From Actinomycetes bacterium (GTDB lineage: Bacteria; Actinomycetota; Acidimicrobiia; Acidimicrobiales; RAAP-2): a stretch of DNA of 15,359 nucleotides. The stretch is from positions 1 to 15,359 of the forward strand of contig JAJYXS010000049.1 of NCBI GenBank assembly GCA_021801615.1, read 5' to 3'. Made by a program: the position numbers and the translations under genes. The notes under the pieces are model-generated. The model was not told the origin of the DNA. It was given only the letters and a program-made list of their open reading frames with translations, and did no database searches. Below are positions 6,388 to 13,099 of this stretch, piece by piece; the stretch's first letter is position 1, and each line of letters opens with the position of its first letter.

Positions 6388-7264
6388 GACGCAAGCTCCC
6401 CGCCGGGTCGAGGTCGACCGGGCCCCCCGCGCCGGCGCCGGCGTCGTAGCCGGGGATGAGCAGCCGAGCCCCGCTGTGGTCTCGGACGACACGCGGGAGC
6501 ACGGTCGGGACCTCTCCGACGGCGGACGCCGCGTCCAGGAGCTCGGCTGCGGTCGAGAAGCGGCCGATCGCCTGGAGGTTCTTGATGGTCGGGAGGACCA
6601 GAGCCATCCTCCCGGCGCGGTGATGCTCGAGCGCGTCGGCAGGGCGCACCCACACGTGGGAGATCGTCTCGCCGGCGTCGTGGGCGGCCGACTGGTGCTC
6701 GGGCGCGGCCGCCAAGAAGAAGCGCGTGTCGAATCGGCGAGGCGACACCGCCGGGGTGATCCAGTGTGCCACGTAGTGCAGAGCGTCGACGGAGAGCGAC
6801 AAGCCCTCCGATTCGCAGACCTCGGGGAAGGACCGCTCCCGCGCGAGCAGCTCAGTGCGCGCGCGTGCGAAGCGTGCAGCGACGCCGGGATCCGAGAACG
6901 AGACGGCCGCCCCGTCTGCGGCACGTGCGAACAGCAGCCCGGCCTCCTCGAAGCACTCCCGCACCGCGGCCACCCAGTAGGCGAGGCCGCCGTTCTCCAT
7001 CCCGAGGATCGCGCTGGCCGCGTCGTCGCTCAGCCCGCGGCACAGGCGCTCGACCCTGGCGCCGCCGTCACCGGGGTCGAGCGCGCCGCCCGGGAAGACG
7101 TAGGCGCCGCCGGCGAAGTCGGCTCGGTGGCTCCGCTGCAGCATCAGCACCTCGAGCGGAGCGCTCCTGTGCGGCCCGTCACGCACGACCATCACGGTCG
7201 CGGCTGGCCTCGGCGCAACCGGTGCGAAGCGGGCTCCCTCCCCTGCGTCTCGCTCCCCGGCCAC
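6380..7264 (-). CDS. NUDIX hydrolase, NUDT19-like
   Basis: This is a 294-residue protein. The NUDIX box is split: FPGGALDPGD (57-66) and then, after an insertion of about 35 residues, RECFEEAGL (102-110), which holds the metal-binding glutamates. An insertion between the FPGG and REcxEE parts is typical of NUDT19-type acyl-CoA and nucleotide diphosphatases, but the substrate cannot be told from sequence. A second typical segment, HWITPAVSPRRFDTRFFLA, follows. The C-terminal region ends in a Gly/Ala-rich stretch and LRRG. The start is GTG 7264; a TACGAT box ends seven bases before it and no Shine-Dalgarno is seen, suggesting a leaderless transcript. It is the first gene of a two-gene operon with the LACTB2-like hydrolase. 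A pairing of NUDIX and metallo-beta-lactamase-fold enzymes suggests successive steps on an activated acyl or nucleotide compound, which is speculation. Confidence 0.9.
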   Translation of the reverse strand: MAGERDAGEGARFAPVAPRPAATVMVVRDGPHRSAPLEVLMLQRSHRADFAGGAYVFPGGALDPGDGGARVERLCRGLSDDAASAILGMENGGLAYWVAAVRECFEEAGLLFARAADGAAVSFSDPGVAARFARARTELLARERSFPEVCESEGLSLSVDALHYVAHWITPAVSPRRFDTRFFLAAAPEHQSAAHDAGETISHVWVRPADALEHHRAGRMALVLPTIKNLQAIGRFSTAAELLDAASAVGEVPTVLPRVVRDHSGARLLIPGYDAGAGAGGPVDLDPAGSLRRG

Positions 7265-7271
7265 CTAGCCG

Positions 7272-7277
7272 ATCGTA
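7272..7277 (-). promoter_or_regulatory. Likely -10 box of the NUDIX operon (leaderless)
   Basis: TACGAT on the minus strand, seven bases before the GTG start at 7264. It has the same layout as the boxes before mrp, the first ArsA gene and the receiver gene. No -35 is recognised. Confidence 0.5.
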
Positions 7278-7321
7278 CCGGCCCGCCTGGACGAGAACGG
7301 AAGCGACGACCTCCTCGCACG

Positions 7322-7406
7322 ACCCGAGCCCCGAGCGCACCCGAGCCCCGAGCGCACCCGAGCCCCGAGCGCACCCGAGCCCCGAGCGCACCCGAGCCCC
7401 GAGCGC
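7322..7406. repeat. Five perfect 17-bp tandem repeats
   Basis: The unit acccgagccccgagcgc occurs five times without a mismatch (7322, 7339, 7356, 7373 and 7390) and ends in a short partial copy. Each unit itself contains cccgagc twice. The array lies in the 270-bp spacer between the divergent NUDIX and DUF929-type genes, just upstream of the likely DUF929 promoter at 7427. There are no spacers, so it is not a CRISPR array. Copy number probably varies between strains. It could tune the promoter or be neutral slippage. Confidence 0.95.
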
Positions 7407-7426
7407 ACCCGTCGCCGGGTCTGCAT

Positions 7427-7432
7427 TACGCT
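7427..7432 (+). promoter_or_regulatory. Possible -10 box for the DUF929-VKOR operon
   Basis: TACGCT lies in the spacer 20 bases after the end of the 17-bp repeat array. It would give a leader of roughly 95 bases before ATG 7535. No -35 is visible; the assignment rests on the TAnnnT match and on use of the same hexamer at 10849. Confidence 0.4.
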
Positions 7433-7534
7433 TGGGCCGCGCGGTGCCCCGTGCAACGGCCCCGACGACAGAACCCGACGATCCCGACCGCGCGCGACCC
7501 TTCTCACAGGACCCGATCAAGGAACCTCATCGCA

Positions 7535-8725
7535 ATGGCAGACAGTGCCGGTCGCAATCCCGAGAGCGGCGCCCCCGACGCGGAGCGTGGCGCTGCCGAC
7601 CAGGAGCGTGGCGCTGCCGACAAGGAGCGCAGCCGACAGCTGAGCAGACCGGTGAGCGGCAAGGAGGCGGCGAGGAGCGTCGGCCAGGGGAGCCGCCCGT
7701 CAGGTCGGCAGCGCCGCTCGAGCCAGGTGCAGGGCCAGGGAGTCCAAGATCGAGGCCGGCGCGCGCAGGAACGCCAGAGGGAGCAGGCTCAGGGCGGGCG
7801 CGGCTCCTCCGCGCCGCGTCAGGCCGGTCGCCACGGAACCCAGCCCGCCGCGCGGCGACCGTCACCCCGGCGCGCCCGCCAAGGTCGGTCGCGTGCCAGC
7901 CTCTTCGTGTGGGGCGCTATCGGGCTCGTCGTCGTGATCGTGGGGGTGATCGTGGGGGTGAGCCAGACCTCCTCGACGACAACCAAGGGCGCCTACTACC
8001 CGCCCCGGCCGGTCCCCGCGACCGTCCTGCGCGAGATCACCCACGTGCCCGTTTCGGCGTTCAACGCGGTCGGCACCGGGATCCCGGGCACGATCAACGT
8101 GCCGACCGTCCACAGCTCGAACAAGCTGCTCACGAGCGACGGCAAACCGGAGGTCTTCGGGCTGTTCGGTGAGTTCTGCCCTTACTGCGCGGCGGAACGC
8201 TGGGCGATCATCACGTCCCTGTCGCGATTCGGGACCTTCAGCGGGCTGAGGACGATGCAGTCAGCGCCGGTCGACGTCTACCCGCGCACCCAGACGTTCG
8301 AATTCAACACAGCGAAGTACACGAGCCCGTACATCACCGCCAAGCTCCTCGAGCTCTACGGCCAGGACAAGCCGACAGGCTCGCACTCCGTGATCAACAC
8401 CCCGACGAAGCAGGAGGTCGCTCTCATCAAGAAGTTCGACAGCGGCTCCGGAACAACACGGTCGGGCACAATCCCGTTCTCGGACTGGGGGAACAGGGTC
8501 ATCTTCTCGGGGGCGAGCTTCAACCCCAACCCGCTGCAGGGTCTCTCGCGCACAACAATCGCCGCCTCGCTCCACGACCCACGCAATCCCATCACGAAGC
8601 TCATCCTCGGCACCTCCAACTACATGTCGGCCGCCGTCTGCTACATCGACGGCGGGAAACCCGCCTCGGTGTGCACGAGCCCGGGCGTCGAGGCCGCGGC
8701 GAAAGCCCTCAAGGTCTCCGTCTGA
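7535..8725 (+). CDS. Membrane-anchored thioredoxin-like DUF929-type protein (first copy)
   Basis: This is a 396-residue protein. Residues 1-120 are hydrophilic, Arg/Gln/Ser-rich and likely disordered inside the cell. About 121-143 is a single membrane segment (ASLFVWGAIGLVVVIVGVIV). The rest should lie outside the membrane and matches the DUF929 thioredoxin-like pattern: a GKPEVFGLFGEFCPYCAAERW strand-helix with CPYC at 215-218, SRFGTF, and later a second cysteine pair, Cys369 and Cys380, ten residues apart. CPYC suggests a thiol oxidase or isomerase like DsbA. The VKOR gene follows with an 11-base gap, and a paralog follows that. The start is ATG 7535, with AAGGA eleven bases upstream. The frame is open far upstream, but only as an antisense shadow. 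The N-terminus holds an in-frame 21-bp duplication. Threonine ACA codons look more frequent here than in neighbouring genes. Confidence 0.85.
   Translation: MADSAGRNPESGAPDAERGAADQERGAADKERSRQLSRPVSGKEAARSVGQGSRPSGRQRRSSQVQGQGVQDRGRRAQERQREQAQGGRGSSAPRQAGRHGTQPAARRPSPRRARQGRSRASLFVWGAIGLVVVIVGVIVGVSQTSSTTTKGAYYPPRPVPATVLREITHVPVSAFNAVGTGIPGTINVPTVHSSNKLLTSDGKPEVFGLFGEFCPYCAAERWAIITSLSRFGTFSGLRTMQSAPVDVYPRTQTFEFNTAKYTSPYITAKLLELYGQDKPTGSHSVINTPTKQEVALIKKFDSGSGTTRSGTIPFSDWGNRVIFSGASFNPNPLQGLSRTTIAASLHDPRNPITKLILGTSNYMSAAVCYIDGGKPASVCTSPGVEAAAKALKVSV
7583..7624. repeat. 21-bp in-frame duplication inside the first DUF929-type gene
   Basis: Two adjacent 21-bp units (7583-7603 and 7604-7624) differ at one base and encode ERGAADQ and ERGAADK in the disordered cytoplasmic N-terminus. 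The length keeps the frame. Confidence 0.85.
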
Positions 8726-8735
8726 GGGGCGGGTC

Positions 8736-9395
8736 ATGAGCGGCACGCGCACGAGACCGAGAACGAGCCCGCCGGTGCGCTCCACGCGCCGCGAGCGCGC
8801 GGCGCTGCAGTCCCGCGCCGCCCGGGAACGGCAGCAGGCGCCCCGTGGCGCCCTTTCCCGCGCGTTCGCCGGGGTGACCTCCTACCTGTGCAAGCCTCCG
8901 CCGGACGCGCCGCAGGTGGTCGAGGCGGCGCGGTGGCGCTCCATCTCCGCGCTGGTGCTCTCCGTCGGAGGGCTCGGCGTGTCGGCGTACCTCACCGTCG
9001 CCCACTACTCGCACATCAAGCTCGCGTGCGCGAGCAGCGGCATCGTGAACTGCGAGAAGGTCACCACCAGTGCGCAGTCCGTCTTCCTCGGCGTGCCCGT
9101 CGCAGTGTGGGGCCTCGTCTTCTTCGTGGTGATGGTTGCGCTGGACCTGCCGATGGCGTGGCGCTCGGCGGACCGACGCATCCACGCGCTGCGGCTCGCC
9201 GCGACGGTCGTGGGCATGTGCTTCGTCCTCTACCTCGTCTCGGCTGAGCTCTTGATCATCAAGAACATCTGTCTGTGGTGCACCTCGGTGCACGCGATCA
9301 CGTTCCTGCTCTTCGTGCTGACGGTCTCCACGGTCCCCCAGATGCTCGGCTGGGGCGGGCCCGAGACACGGCCGCGGCAACGCTGGACTCACTGA
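8736..9395 (+). CDS. Vitamin K epoxide reductase (VKOR) family membrane oxidoreductase
   Basis: This is a 219-residue protein. Bacterial VKOR passes electrons from DsbA-like proteins to quinones and so re-oxidises the disulfide machinery. The four expected cysteines are present: the outer-loop pair Cys98 and Cys106 (LACASSGIVNCEKVTTS) and the quinone-side pair Cys179 and Cys182 (ICLWCTSVH). Family signatures SVFLGVPVAVWGL and YLVSAELLIIKNICLWC are clear. Four membrane segments can be drawn at about 67-88, 118-138, 155-175 and 185-205. The first 65 residues are an Arg-rich cytoplasmic extension with no thioredoxin domain, so its partners must be separate proteins; the two flanking DUF929-type genes are the obvious ones. 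ATG 8736 has GAGGGG six bases upstream, one base before which the previous gene ends, so the genes are probably cotranscribed. Confidence 0.93.
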   Translation: MSGTRTRPRTSPPVRSTRRERAALQSRAARERQQAPRGALSRAFAGVTSYLCKPPPDAPQVVEAARWRSISALVLSVGGLGVSAYLTVAHYSHIKLACASSGIVNCEKVTTSAQSVFLGVPVAVWGLVFFVVMVALDLPMAWRSADRRIHALRLAATVVGMCFVLYLVSAELLIIKNICLWCTSVHAITFLLFVLTVSTVPQMLGWGGPETRPRQRWTH

Positions 9396-9407
9396 CGGGC
9401 GTGCGCC

Positions 9408-9423
9408 GGACGTTCGGTCGTCC
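9408..9423 (+). promoter_or_regulatory. Small hairpin abutting the start codon of the second DUF929-type gene
   Basis: GGACG, loop TTCGGT, CGTCC (9408-9423) ends at the base before ATG 9424, within the 28-bp gap after the VKOR gene. No Shine-Dalgarno is seen in the gap. The hairpin could lower translation initiation at this third gene or be chance in GC-rich DNA. Confidence 0.3.
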
Positions 9424-10413
9424 ATGACGGACGCGTCACCAGGAGAAGGGGGATCCGAGCGCGGGAGGGACGCACGCGGCGTGCCGCCGGGCGACGCCGG
9501 AGCACCAGCGTCGGAGGACTCCGGACCGCGTGACCCCGGCGCCTCGGCGTGGCGCCCCGCGACCTCGCTTCTCACCTGGGGCACCGTGGCGATCGTGCTC
9601 GTCATCGTGGTCGCCCTGGTCGTCATCAAGGTCACCGGCGGGGCTCCCCCGTCTACCACACCGGTGGTCGCGGTGACCCCTGCGCAGGCCGCGCCGTCCG
9701 TCGTGAAGGCGGTCTCCGCCATCCCGGCTGCCGTCTACGACGCCGTGGGGGTCACGTCGTCGGACGCGACGGTCACACCGCCCACCCTCCTGCACGGCCA
9801 GCCCCCGCTGACCTCCGCCGGCAAGCCCGAGGTCGTCTTCGTGGGGAACGAGTTCTGCCCCTACTGCGCCGCCCTGGGGTGGGCGCTCGTCGCCGCCCTC
9901 TCCCGCTTCGGGACGTTCGGCGACACGCTCTTCGCCGCGCAATCCGGGTCCAACGAAGCGTTCCCGAACACCCCCACGTTCAGCTTCGACGGCTCGAGCT
10001 ACGAGTCCAGGTACCTCACCGCCACCTTCGTCGAGCACTACGGCGACCAGAAGGACGACGCGGGCACCGCGTACGCCGTGCTCGAGCCCCTCACTGCGGA
10101 GGAGAAGGCGTTGATCGCGCGGTACGACCGACGGACACCGGGCGCTCCCGGAGGGGTCGTGCCGTTCGTCGACATCGCGAACCAGGCGGTCGTCGCAGGT
10201 GGGGAGTTCTCCCCTGCCGTCCTCCAGCAGCTCGACGCCGAGCAGATCGCCGCCGGGCTCACCGACCCTGCAGACCCTGCCACCCAGGCGATCCTGGCTG
10301 CGGCCAACTATCTGTCGGCGGTCATCTGTCGAGCCGACGGTGAGTTGCCGACCAGCGTGTGCTCCGGTGCCGCGGTGACCGCGGCCGCGAGCGCACTCGG
10401 CCTCGCGCCGTGA
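9424..10413 (+). CDS. Membrane-anchored thioredoxin-like DUF929-type protein (second copy)
   Basis: This is a 329-residue paralog of the protein encoded two genes upstream. Residues 1-47 are a Gly/Pro/acidic cytoplasmic tail, about 48-70 is a membrane segment (SLLTWGTVAIVLVIVVALVV), and the outer domain carries GKPEVVFVGNEFCPYCAALGW with CPYC at 145-148. Shared landmarks with the first copy are the ITHVPVSAFNAVG/VSAIPAAVYDAVG segment, SRFGTF, the ANYLSAVIC region, and a second cysteine pair Cys302-x10-Cys313 with the same spacing. The two copies have diverged well beyond a recent duplication, which suggests separate partner sets. The likely role is an extracytoplasmic thiol oxidase or isomerase served by the VKOR protein. 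ATG 9424 is the only good start, 28 bases after VKOR. The gene ends convergent to whiB. Confidence 0.85.
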   Translation: MTDASPGEGGSERGRDARGVPPGDAGAPASEDSGPRDPGASAWRPATSLLTWGTVAIVLVIVVALVVIKVTGGAPPSTTPVVAVTPAQAAPSVVKAVSAIPAAVYDAVGVTSSDATVTPPTLLHGQPPLTSAGKPEVVFVGNEFCPYCAALGWALVAALSRFGTFGDTLFAAQSGSNEAFPNTPTFSFDGSSYESRYLTATFVEHYGDQKDDAGTAYAVLEPLTAEEKALIARYDRRTPGAPGGVVPFVDIANQAVVAGGEFSPAVLQQLDAEQIAAGLTDPADPATQAILAAANYLSAVICRADGELPTSVCSGAAVTAAASALGLAP

Positions 10414-10447
10414 GACGCGGGAGACGCAGACCCACAGGGAGACCGAC

Positions 10448-10481
10448 CTGGGGGTCAGCCGGCCCTGGGGGTCAGCCGGCC
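10448..10481. repeat. 17-bp direct duplication at the end of whiB
   Basis: ctgggggtcagccggcc occurs twice back to back (10448-10464 and 10465-10481). The second copy holds the last codons and the TGA stop of the leftward whiB gene; the first lies in the convergent spacer toward the DUF929-type gene. It looks like a slippage duplication of the 3' end of the gene. Confidence 0.9.
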
Positions 10482-10735
10482 CGACGGTCCAGCAGCTGCT
10501 TTCGCTCCACCTCGTTCAGCCCGCCCCAGATCCCGTGCGGCTCACGGATCCGGATCGCGTAGTCGAGGCACTCTTCGCGGACGATGCACCCCGCGCAAAT
10601 GCTCTTCGCGCGGCCTTCACGCTCGAGCCGCTCCTCCTTGCGCTCGACGTACGCCGGGGGAAAGAACGCGCTCGACTGGGGACCCCTGCAGGCCGCCTTC
10701 GCCTGCCATGCATCTCCTGCACTTCGCACTGCCAC
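10472..10735 (-). CDS. WhiB family [4Fe-4S] transcription regulator
   Basis: This is an 87-residue protein of normal length for the short WhiB type. The four cluster ligands are Cys16 (KAACRG), Cys47 and Cys50 (ICAGC) and Cys56 (EEC), giving the C-x2-C-x5-C pattern, followed by the GIWGG turn (68-72) and a basic C-terminus (RKQLLDRRAG). WhiB proteins bind the main sigma factor and sense redox or nitric oxide. The start is GTG 10735 with GAAGGGGG seven bases upstream. A longer reading from ATG 10786 would begin upstream of the likely -10 box. It is divergent from the ArsA-like pair, as whiB4 is from Rv3679/Rv3680 in M. tuberculosis, but the sequence does not allow me to name it whiB4. It is convergent with the DUF929-VKOR operon. 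Confidence 0.93.
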   Translation of the reverse strand: MAVRSAGDAWQAKAACRGPQSSAFFPPAYVERKEERLEREGRAKSICAGCIVREECLDYAIRIREPHGIWGGLNEVERKQLLDRRAG

Positions 10736-10763
10736 GGCACAGCCCCCTTCACGTGCGCTGCCA

Positions 10764-10769
10764 ACAGTA
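10764..10769 (-). promoter_or_regulatory. Likely -10 box of whiB
   Basis: TACTGT on the minus strand; a transcript starting about seven bases downstream would carry a short leader with the GAAGGGGG ribosome site before GTG 10735. Confidence 0.45.
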
Positions 10770-10848
10770 CCGTTGGCCTGCGACATCGAACAAGGCCGCT
10801 GACCAGGGGCTCTCTGCGCCGAGTGCCTCGTGAGCCGTTCGGGCCAGC

Positions 10849-10854
10849 TACGCT
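10849..10854 (+). promoter_or_regulatory. Likely -10 box of the ArsA-like operon (leaderless)
   Basis: TACGCT, then eight bases, then ATG 10863. This supports ATG 10863 rather than GTG 10830 as the start, because GTG 10830 lies upstream of the box. Confidence 0.5.
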
Positions 10855-10862
10855 CGCCCGGG

Positions 10863-11864
10863 ATGGACGTCGCTGCGTGGTGCAGCCAGAGCCGGGTCTG
10901 GGTGATCGCTGGCAAGGGTGGCGTCGGCAAGACCACCATCACCGCAGCCTTGGCCGCGACTGCCGCGTCCGCCGGGCTGTCGGTGCTCGTCATCGAGCTG
11001 GAAGGTAGGCACGGCCTCGGTGCCGCGTTCGGGCGCCGGGACCCCGTCGGCTACGCGCCGGTGGTGCTGCGCGGTCGAAGTCCCGACGACCCCGAGACGC
11101 TCGGCAAGCCCCCTGAGGGCGCGGTCTGGGCCCGGCGGCTCACGCCAGACGACGCTCTCCTCGAGTACCTCGCCGATCACGGGCTGCAGCGGGTGTCGAA
11201 GCGTCTCGTCTCGAGTGGCGTGGTCGACGTGGTCGCGACGGCGATCCCGGGCATCCGGGACGTCCTCGTGCTCGGAAAGGTGAAGCAGCTCGAACGTGCG
11301 GGCGCCGCCGACATGGTGCTGCTCGACGCACCTGCGACCGGCCACGCGATGACCTTCCTCACCTCGGCGAGCGGCCTCCTCGACGCCGCTCGAGGCGGCC
11401 CGGTGCGACAGCAGGCGGCTGACGTGGTCGAGCTGCTGCGTGACTCCGCACGCTGCAGAGTCCTGCCGGTCACCCTTCCCGAAGAGATGCCGGTGAGCGA
11501 GACCGTCGAGTCTGCTCAGCTGCTGCGCGAGAGGGTCGGCGTCCACCTCGGACCCGTCGTCGTGAACTGCCACGAGAAAGGCGCTGCCGAACTGGAGGTT
11601 CCCACGGCCGACGCCGCTCGAGAGGCCGGGGTCACGCTCGACCCAGCAGCTCTCGACGCGTTGGAGGCCGCGCGCGCCTACCGGCTCAGGCGGATCAGGC
11701 TGGTCGAGGAGCAGGTCGAACGGCTCGCCCGCGAGCTGCCGCTCCCTCAGCTTCGCCTCCCACGCCTGAACGCCGCGTCCATCGGCCCGGCGGAGCTCGA
11801 CCAGCTGGCCGCTGCGATGGCGAGCGCCATCGAGACCCTGCCCGCTCCGGAGGATGCCACGTGA
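10863..11864 (+). CDS. ArsA/GET3-like ATPase, first subunit (Rv3679-like)
   Basis: This is a 333-residue SIMIBI-class ATPase. Walker A is AGKGGVGKTT (16-25) with the signature lysine Lys18. The segment VIELEGRHGLGAAFG takes the place of the ArsA DPA motif, as in M. tuberculosis Rv3679 (VEGRQG, from memory). Further matches to that protein are AIPGIRDVLVLGKVKQ, the switch LLDAPATGHAMTFL and GGPVRQQAADVVELL. No arsenite-binding cysteine cluster is seen, so arsenite transport is unlikely. The actinobacterial pair is related to GET3, the eukaryotic carrier of tail-anchored membrane proteins; the client here is unknown. It overlaps the next ATPase gene by four bases (GTGA), so a heterodimer is likely. 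The start at ATG 10863 was chosen over GTG 10830 because of the TACGCT box. Confidence 0.88.
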   Translation: MDVAAWCSQSRVWVIAGKGGVGKTTITAALAATAASAGLSVLVIELEGRHGLGAAFGRRDPVGYAPVVLRGRSPDDPETLGKPPEGAVWARRLTPDDALLEYLADHGLQRVSKRLVSSGVVDVVATAIPGIRDVLVLGKVKQLERAGAADMVLLDAPATGHAMTFLTSASGLLDAARGGPVRQQAADVVELLRDSARCRVLPVTLPEEMPVSETVESAQLLRERVGVHLGPVVVNCHEKGAAELEVPTADAAREAGVTLDPAALDALEAARAYRLRRIRLVEEQVERLARELPLPQLRLPRLNAASIGPAELDQLAAAMASAIETLPAPEDAT

Positions 11865-13090
11865 CCGGGTACGGCTCACCTTCCGAGCCTGCGCAAAGAG
11901 CCCCGGAAGCACGGAGCGCTGCCACGCCCGCGGTCCCGGATGCCGCCACGGCCGCGACCCCGACCACCCTCGACGACGTCGTGGAGCGGCGCGCGGTCGT
12001 GGTCTGCTGCGGGCCCGGAGGTGTCGGCAAGACGACGGTCTCCGCGAGCTTCGCACTGGAGGCGGCACACCGCGGCCGGCGGGCGTGCGTCGTGACGGTC
12101 GACCCTGCACGGCGCCTCGCAGACGCCATGGGGGTCGAATCACTCCCGAACGAGCCCGTCACGGTGGGAGGCGACTGGCCGGGCACGCTCCACGCAGTCA
12201 TGCTCGACTCCAAGAGCACGTTCGACGAGCTCGTCGAGCGGTACGCACGCACATCCGACCAGGCGGCGGCGATCAAGGCGAACCGCATCTACCAGAACCT
12301 GACGGGCGCTCTCTCCGGAACCCAGGAGTACATGGCGATGGAGAAGCTCTACGAGCTCACCAGGTCCGAGGAGTTCGACGTCGTCATCGTCGACACCCCG
12401 CCGACGCGCAACGCGCTCGATTTGCTGGACGCACCGAGGAGGCTCACTCAGTTCCTGGAGAATCGGCTGTTCCGAACCCTCATGATGCCCACGCGTATCT
12501 CGCTCAAGGCGTTGCACGTCGCGACGCGAGCGCTGTTGAAGACGATCGGTCGGGTTGCAGGCGCCGAGATCGTGGAGGACGCCGTCGCGTTCTTCCAAGC
12601 GTTCCAGGGGATGGAGGTCGGCTTCGACGAGCGGGCGCGCGCGGTACGGGCGTTGCTCGCGAACCCGGGCACCGCCTACGTCGTCGTGACCTCCCCTCGG
12701 TCCGACGCGCTCGAAGAGGCCGCGTACTTCGTCTCACGCCTCGCAGATCAAGGAGTCCGCCCCGCCGCCCTCGTCGTGAACAGGCTCCATCCCCACTTCG
12801 GCCCCCTTGACGCCGCACTGCCTGCCGCACCCGCTGGCAGCACGCTCGCCGTGCTGACGGACAACCTCCGTGAGCTCGACACGCTCGCCGACGTGGAGCA
12901 GCGGTCGTTCGTCGGGCTTGCCGCCTCGACTGCTCCCGCCCCGATCGGGTGCGTCCCGCTGCTCGACACCGACGTCCACGACCTGGAAGGGCTCGTCGCC
13001 GTCTCCGACGCCCTCTTCGGGAACCGTCGCGCGCCGCATGCAGACGGCATCGAATCGCCTTCGACAAGCGGCGTCCGAGCGGTCGAGTAG
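11861..13090 (+). CDS. ArsA/GET3-like ATPase, second subunit (Rv3680-like)
   Basis: This is a 409-residue partner of the preceding ATPase. The N-terminal 45 residues are Ala/Pro-rich. Walker A is CCGPGGVGKTT (49-59): the signature lysine that reaches into the partner active site in GET3-type dimers is proline (Pro52), while the ordinary P-loop lysine (Lys57) remains. DPARRLADAMG gives the ArsA-type DPA motif, and IVDTPPTRNALDLLDAP the switch II region. This asymmetry (Lys in subunit one, none in subunit two, DPA only in subunit two) suggests a heterodimer with two unequal ATP sites. GTG 11861 overlaps the previous stop and has GGAGG (11849-11853) seven bases upstream. The TAG stop at 13088-13090 is the first half of the likely -10 box of the next gene. 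Confidence 0.88.
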   Translation: MTGYGSPSEPAQRAPEARSAATPAVPDAATAATPTTLDDVVERRAVVVCCGPGGVGKTTVSASFALEAAHRGRRACVVTVDPARRLADAMGVESLPNEPVTVGGDWPGTLHAVMLDSKSTFDELVERYARTSDQAAAIKANRIYQNLTGALSGTQEYMAMEKLYELTRSEEFDVVIVDTPPTRNALDLLDAPRRLTQFLENRLFRTLMMPTRISLKALHVATRALLKTIGRVAGAEIVEDAVAFFQAFQGMEVGFDERARAVRALLANPGTAYVVVTSPRSDALEEAAYFVSRLADQGVRPAALVVNRLHPHFGPLDAALPAAPAGSTLAVLTDNLRELDTLADVEQRSFVGLAASTAPAPIGCVPLLDTDVHDLEGLVAVSDALFGNRRAPHADGIESPSTSGVRAVE

Positions 13091-13093
13091 TCT
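13088..13093 (+). promoter_or_regulatory. Likely -10 box of the receiver gene, overlapping the preceding stop codon
   Basis: TAGTCT, then six bases, then GTG 13100. The TAG is also the stop codon of the ArsA-like gene. TCGACA lies at 13061-13066, but its 21-base distance is long for a -35. A leaderless transcript is implied. Confidence 0.5.
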
Positions 13094-13099
13094 CGGGGC

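Noticed and set aside
7322..7406. CRISPR array
   Set aside because: Units are 17 bp, directly abutting, with no spacers and no cas genes nearby.
6266..7534. Upstream extension of the first DUF929-type protein by 423 codons
   Set aside because: It runs antisense through the NUDIX gene and through the 17-bp repeat array; ATG 7535 gives a sensible N-terminus before a membrane segment.
10448..10481. Intrinsic terminator between the second DUF929-type gene and whiB
   Set aside because: The sequence is a direct duplication; I found no good stem followed by a T-run there.
10736..10993. N-terminal extension of WhiB to 173 residues
   Set aside because: It overlaps the divergent ArsA-like gene and its promoter; GTG 10735 has a good ribosome site and gives the usual WhiB length.
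10863..13090. Arsenite efflux (ars) operon
   Set aside because: The ATPases lack an arsenite-binding cysteine cluster, and no arsB, arsR or arsD lies nearby; they match the actinobacterial Rv3679/Rv3680 type better.
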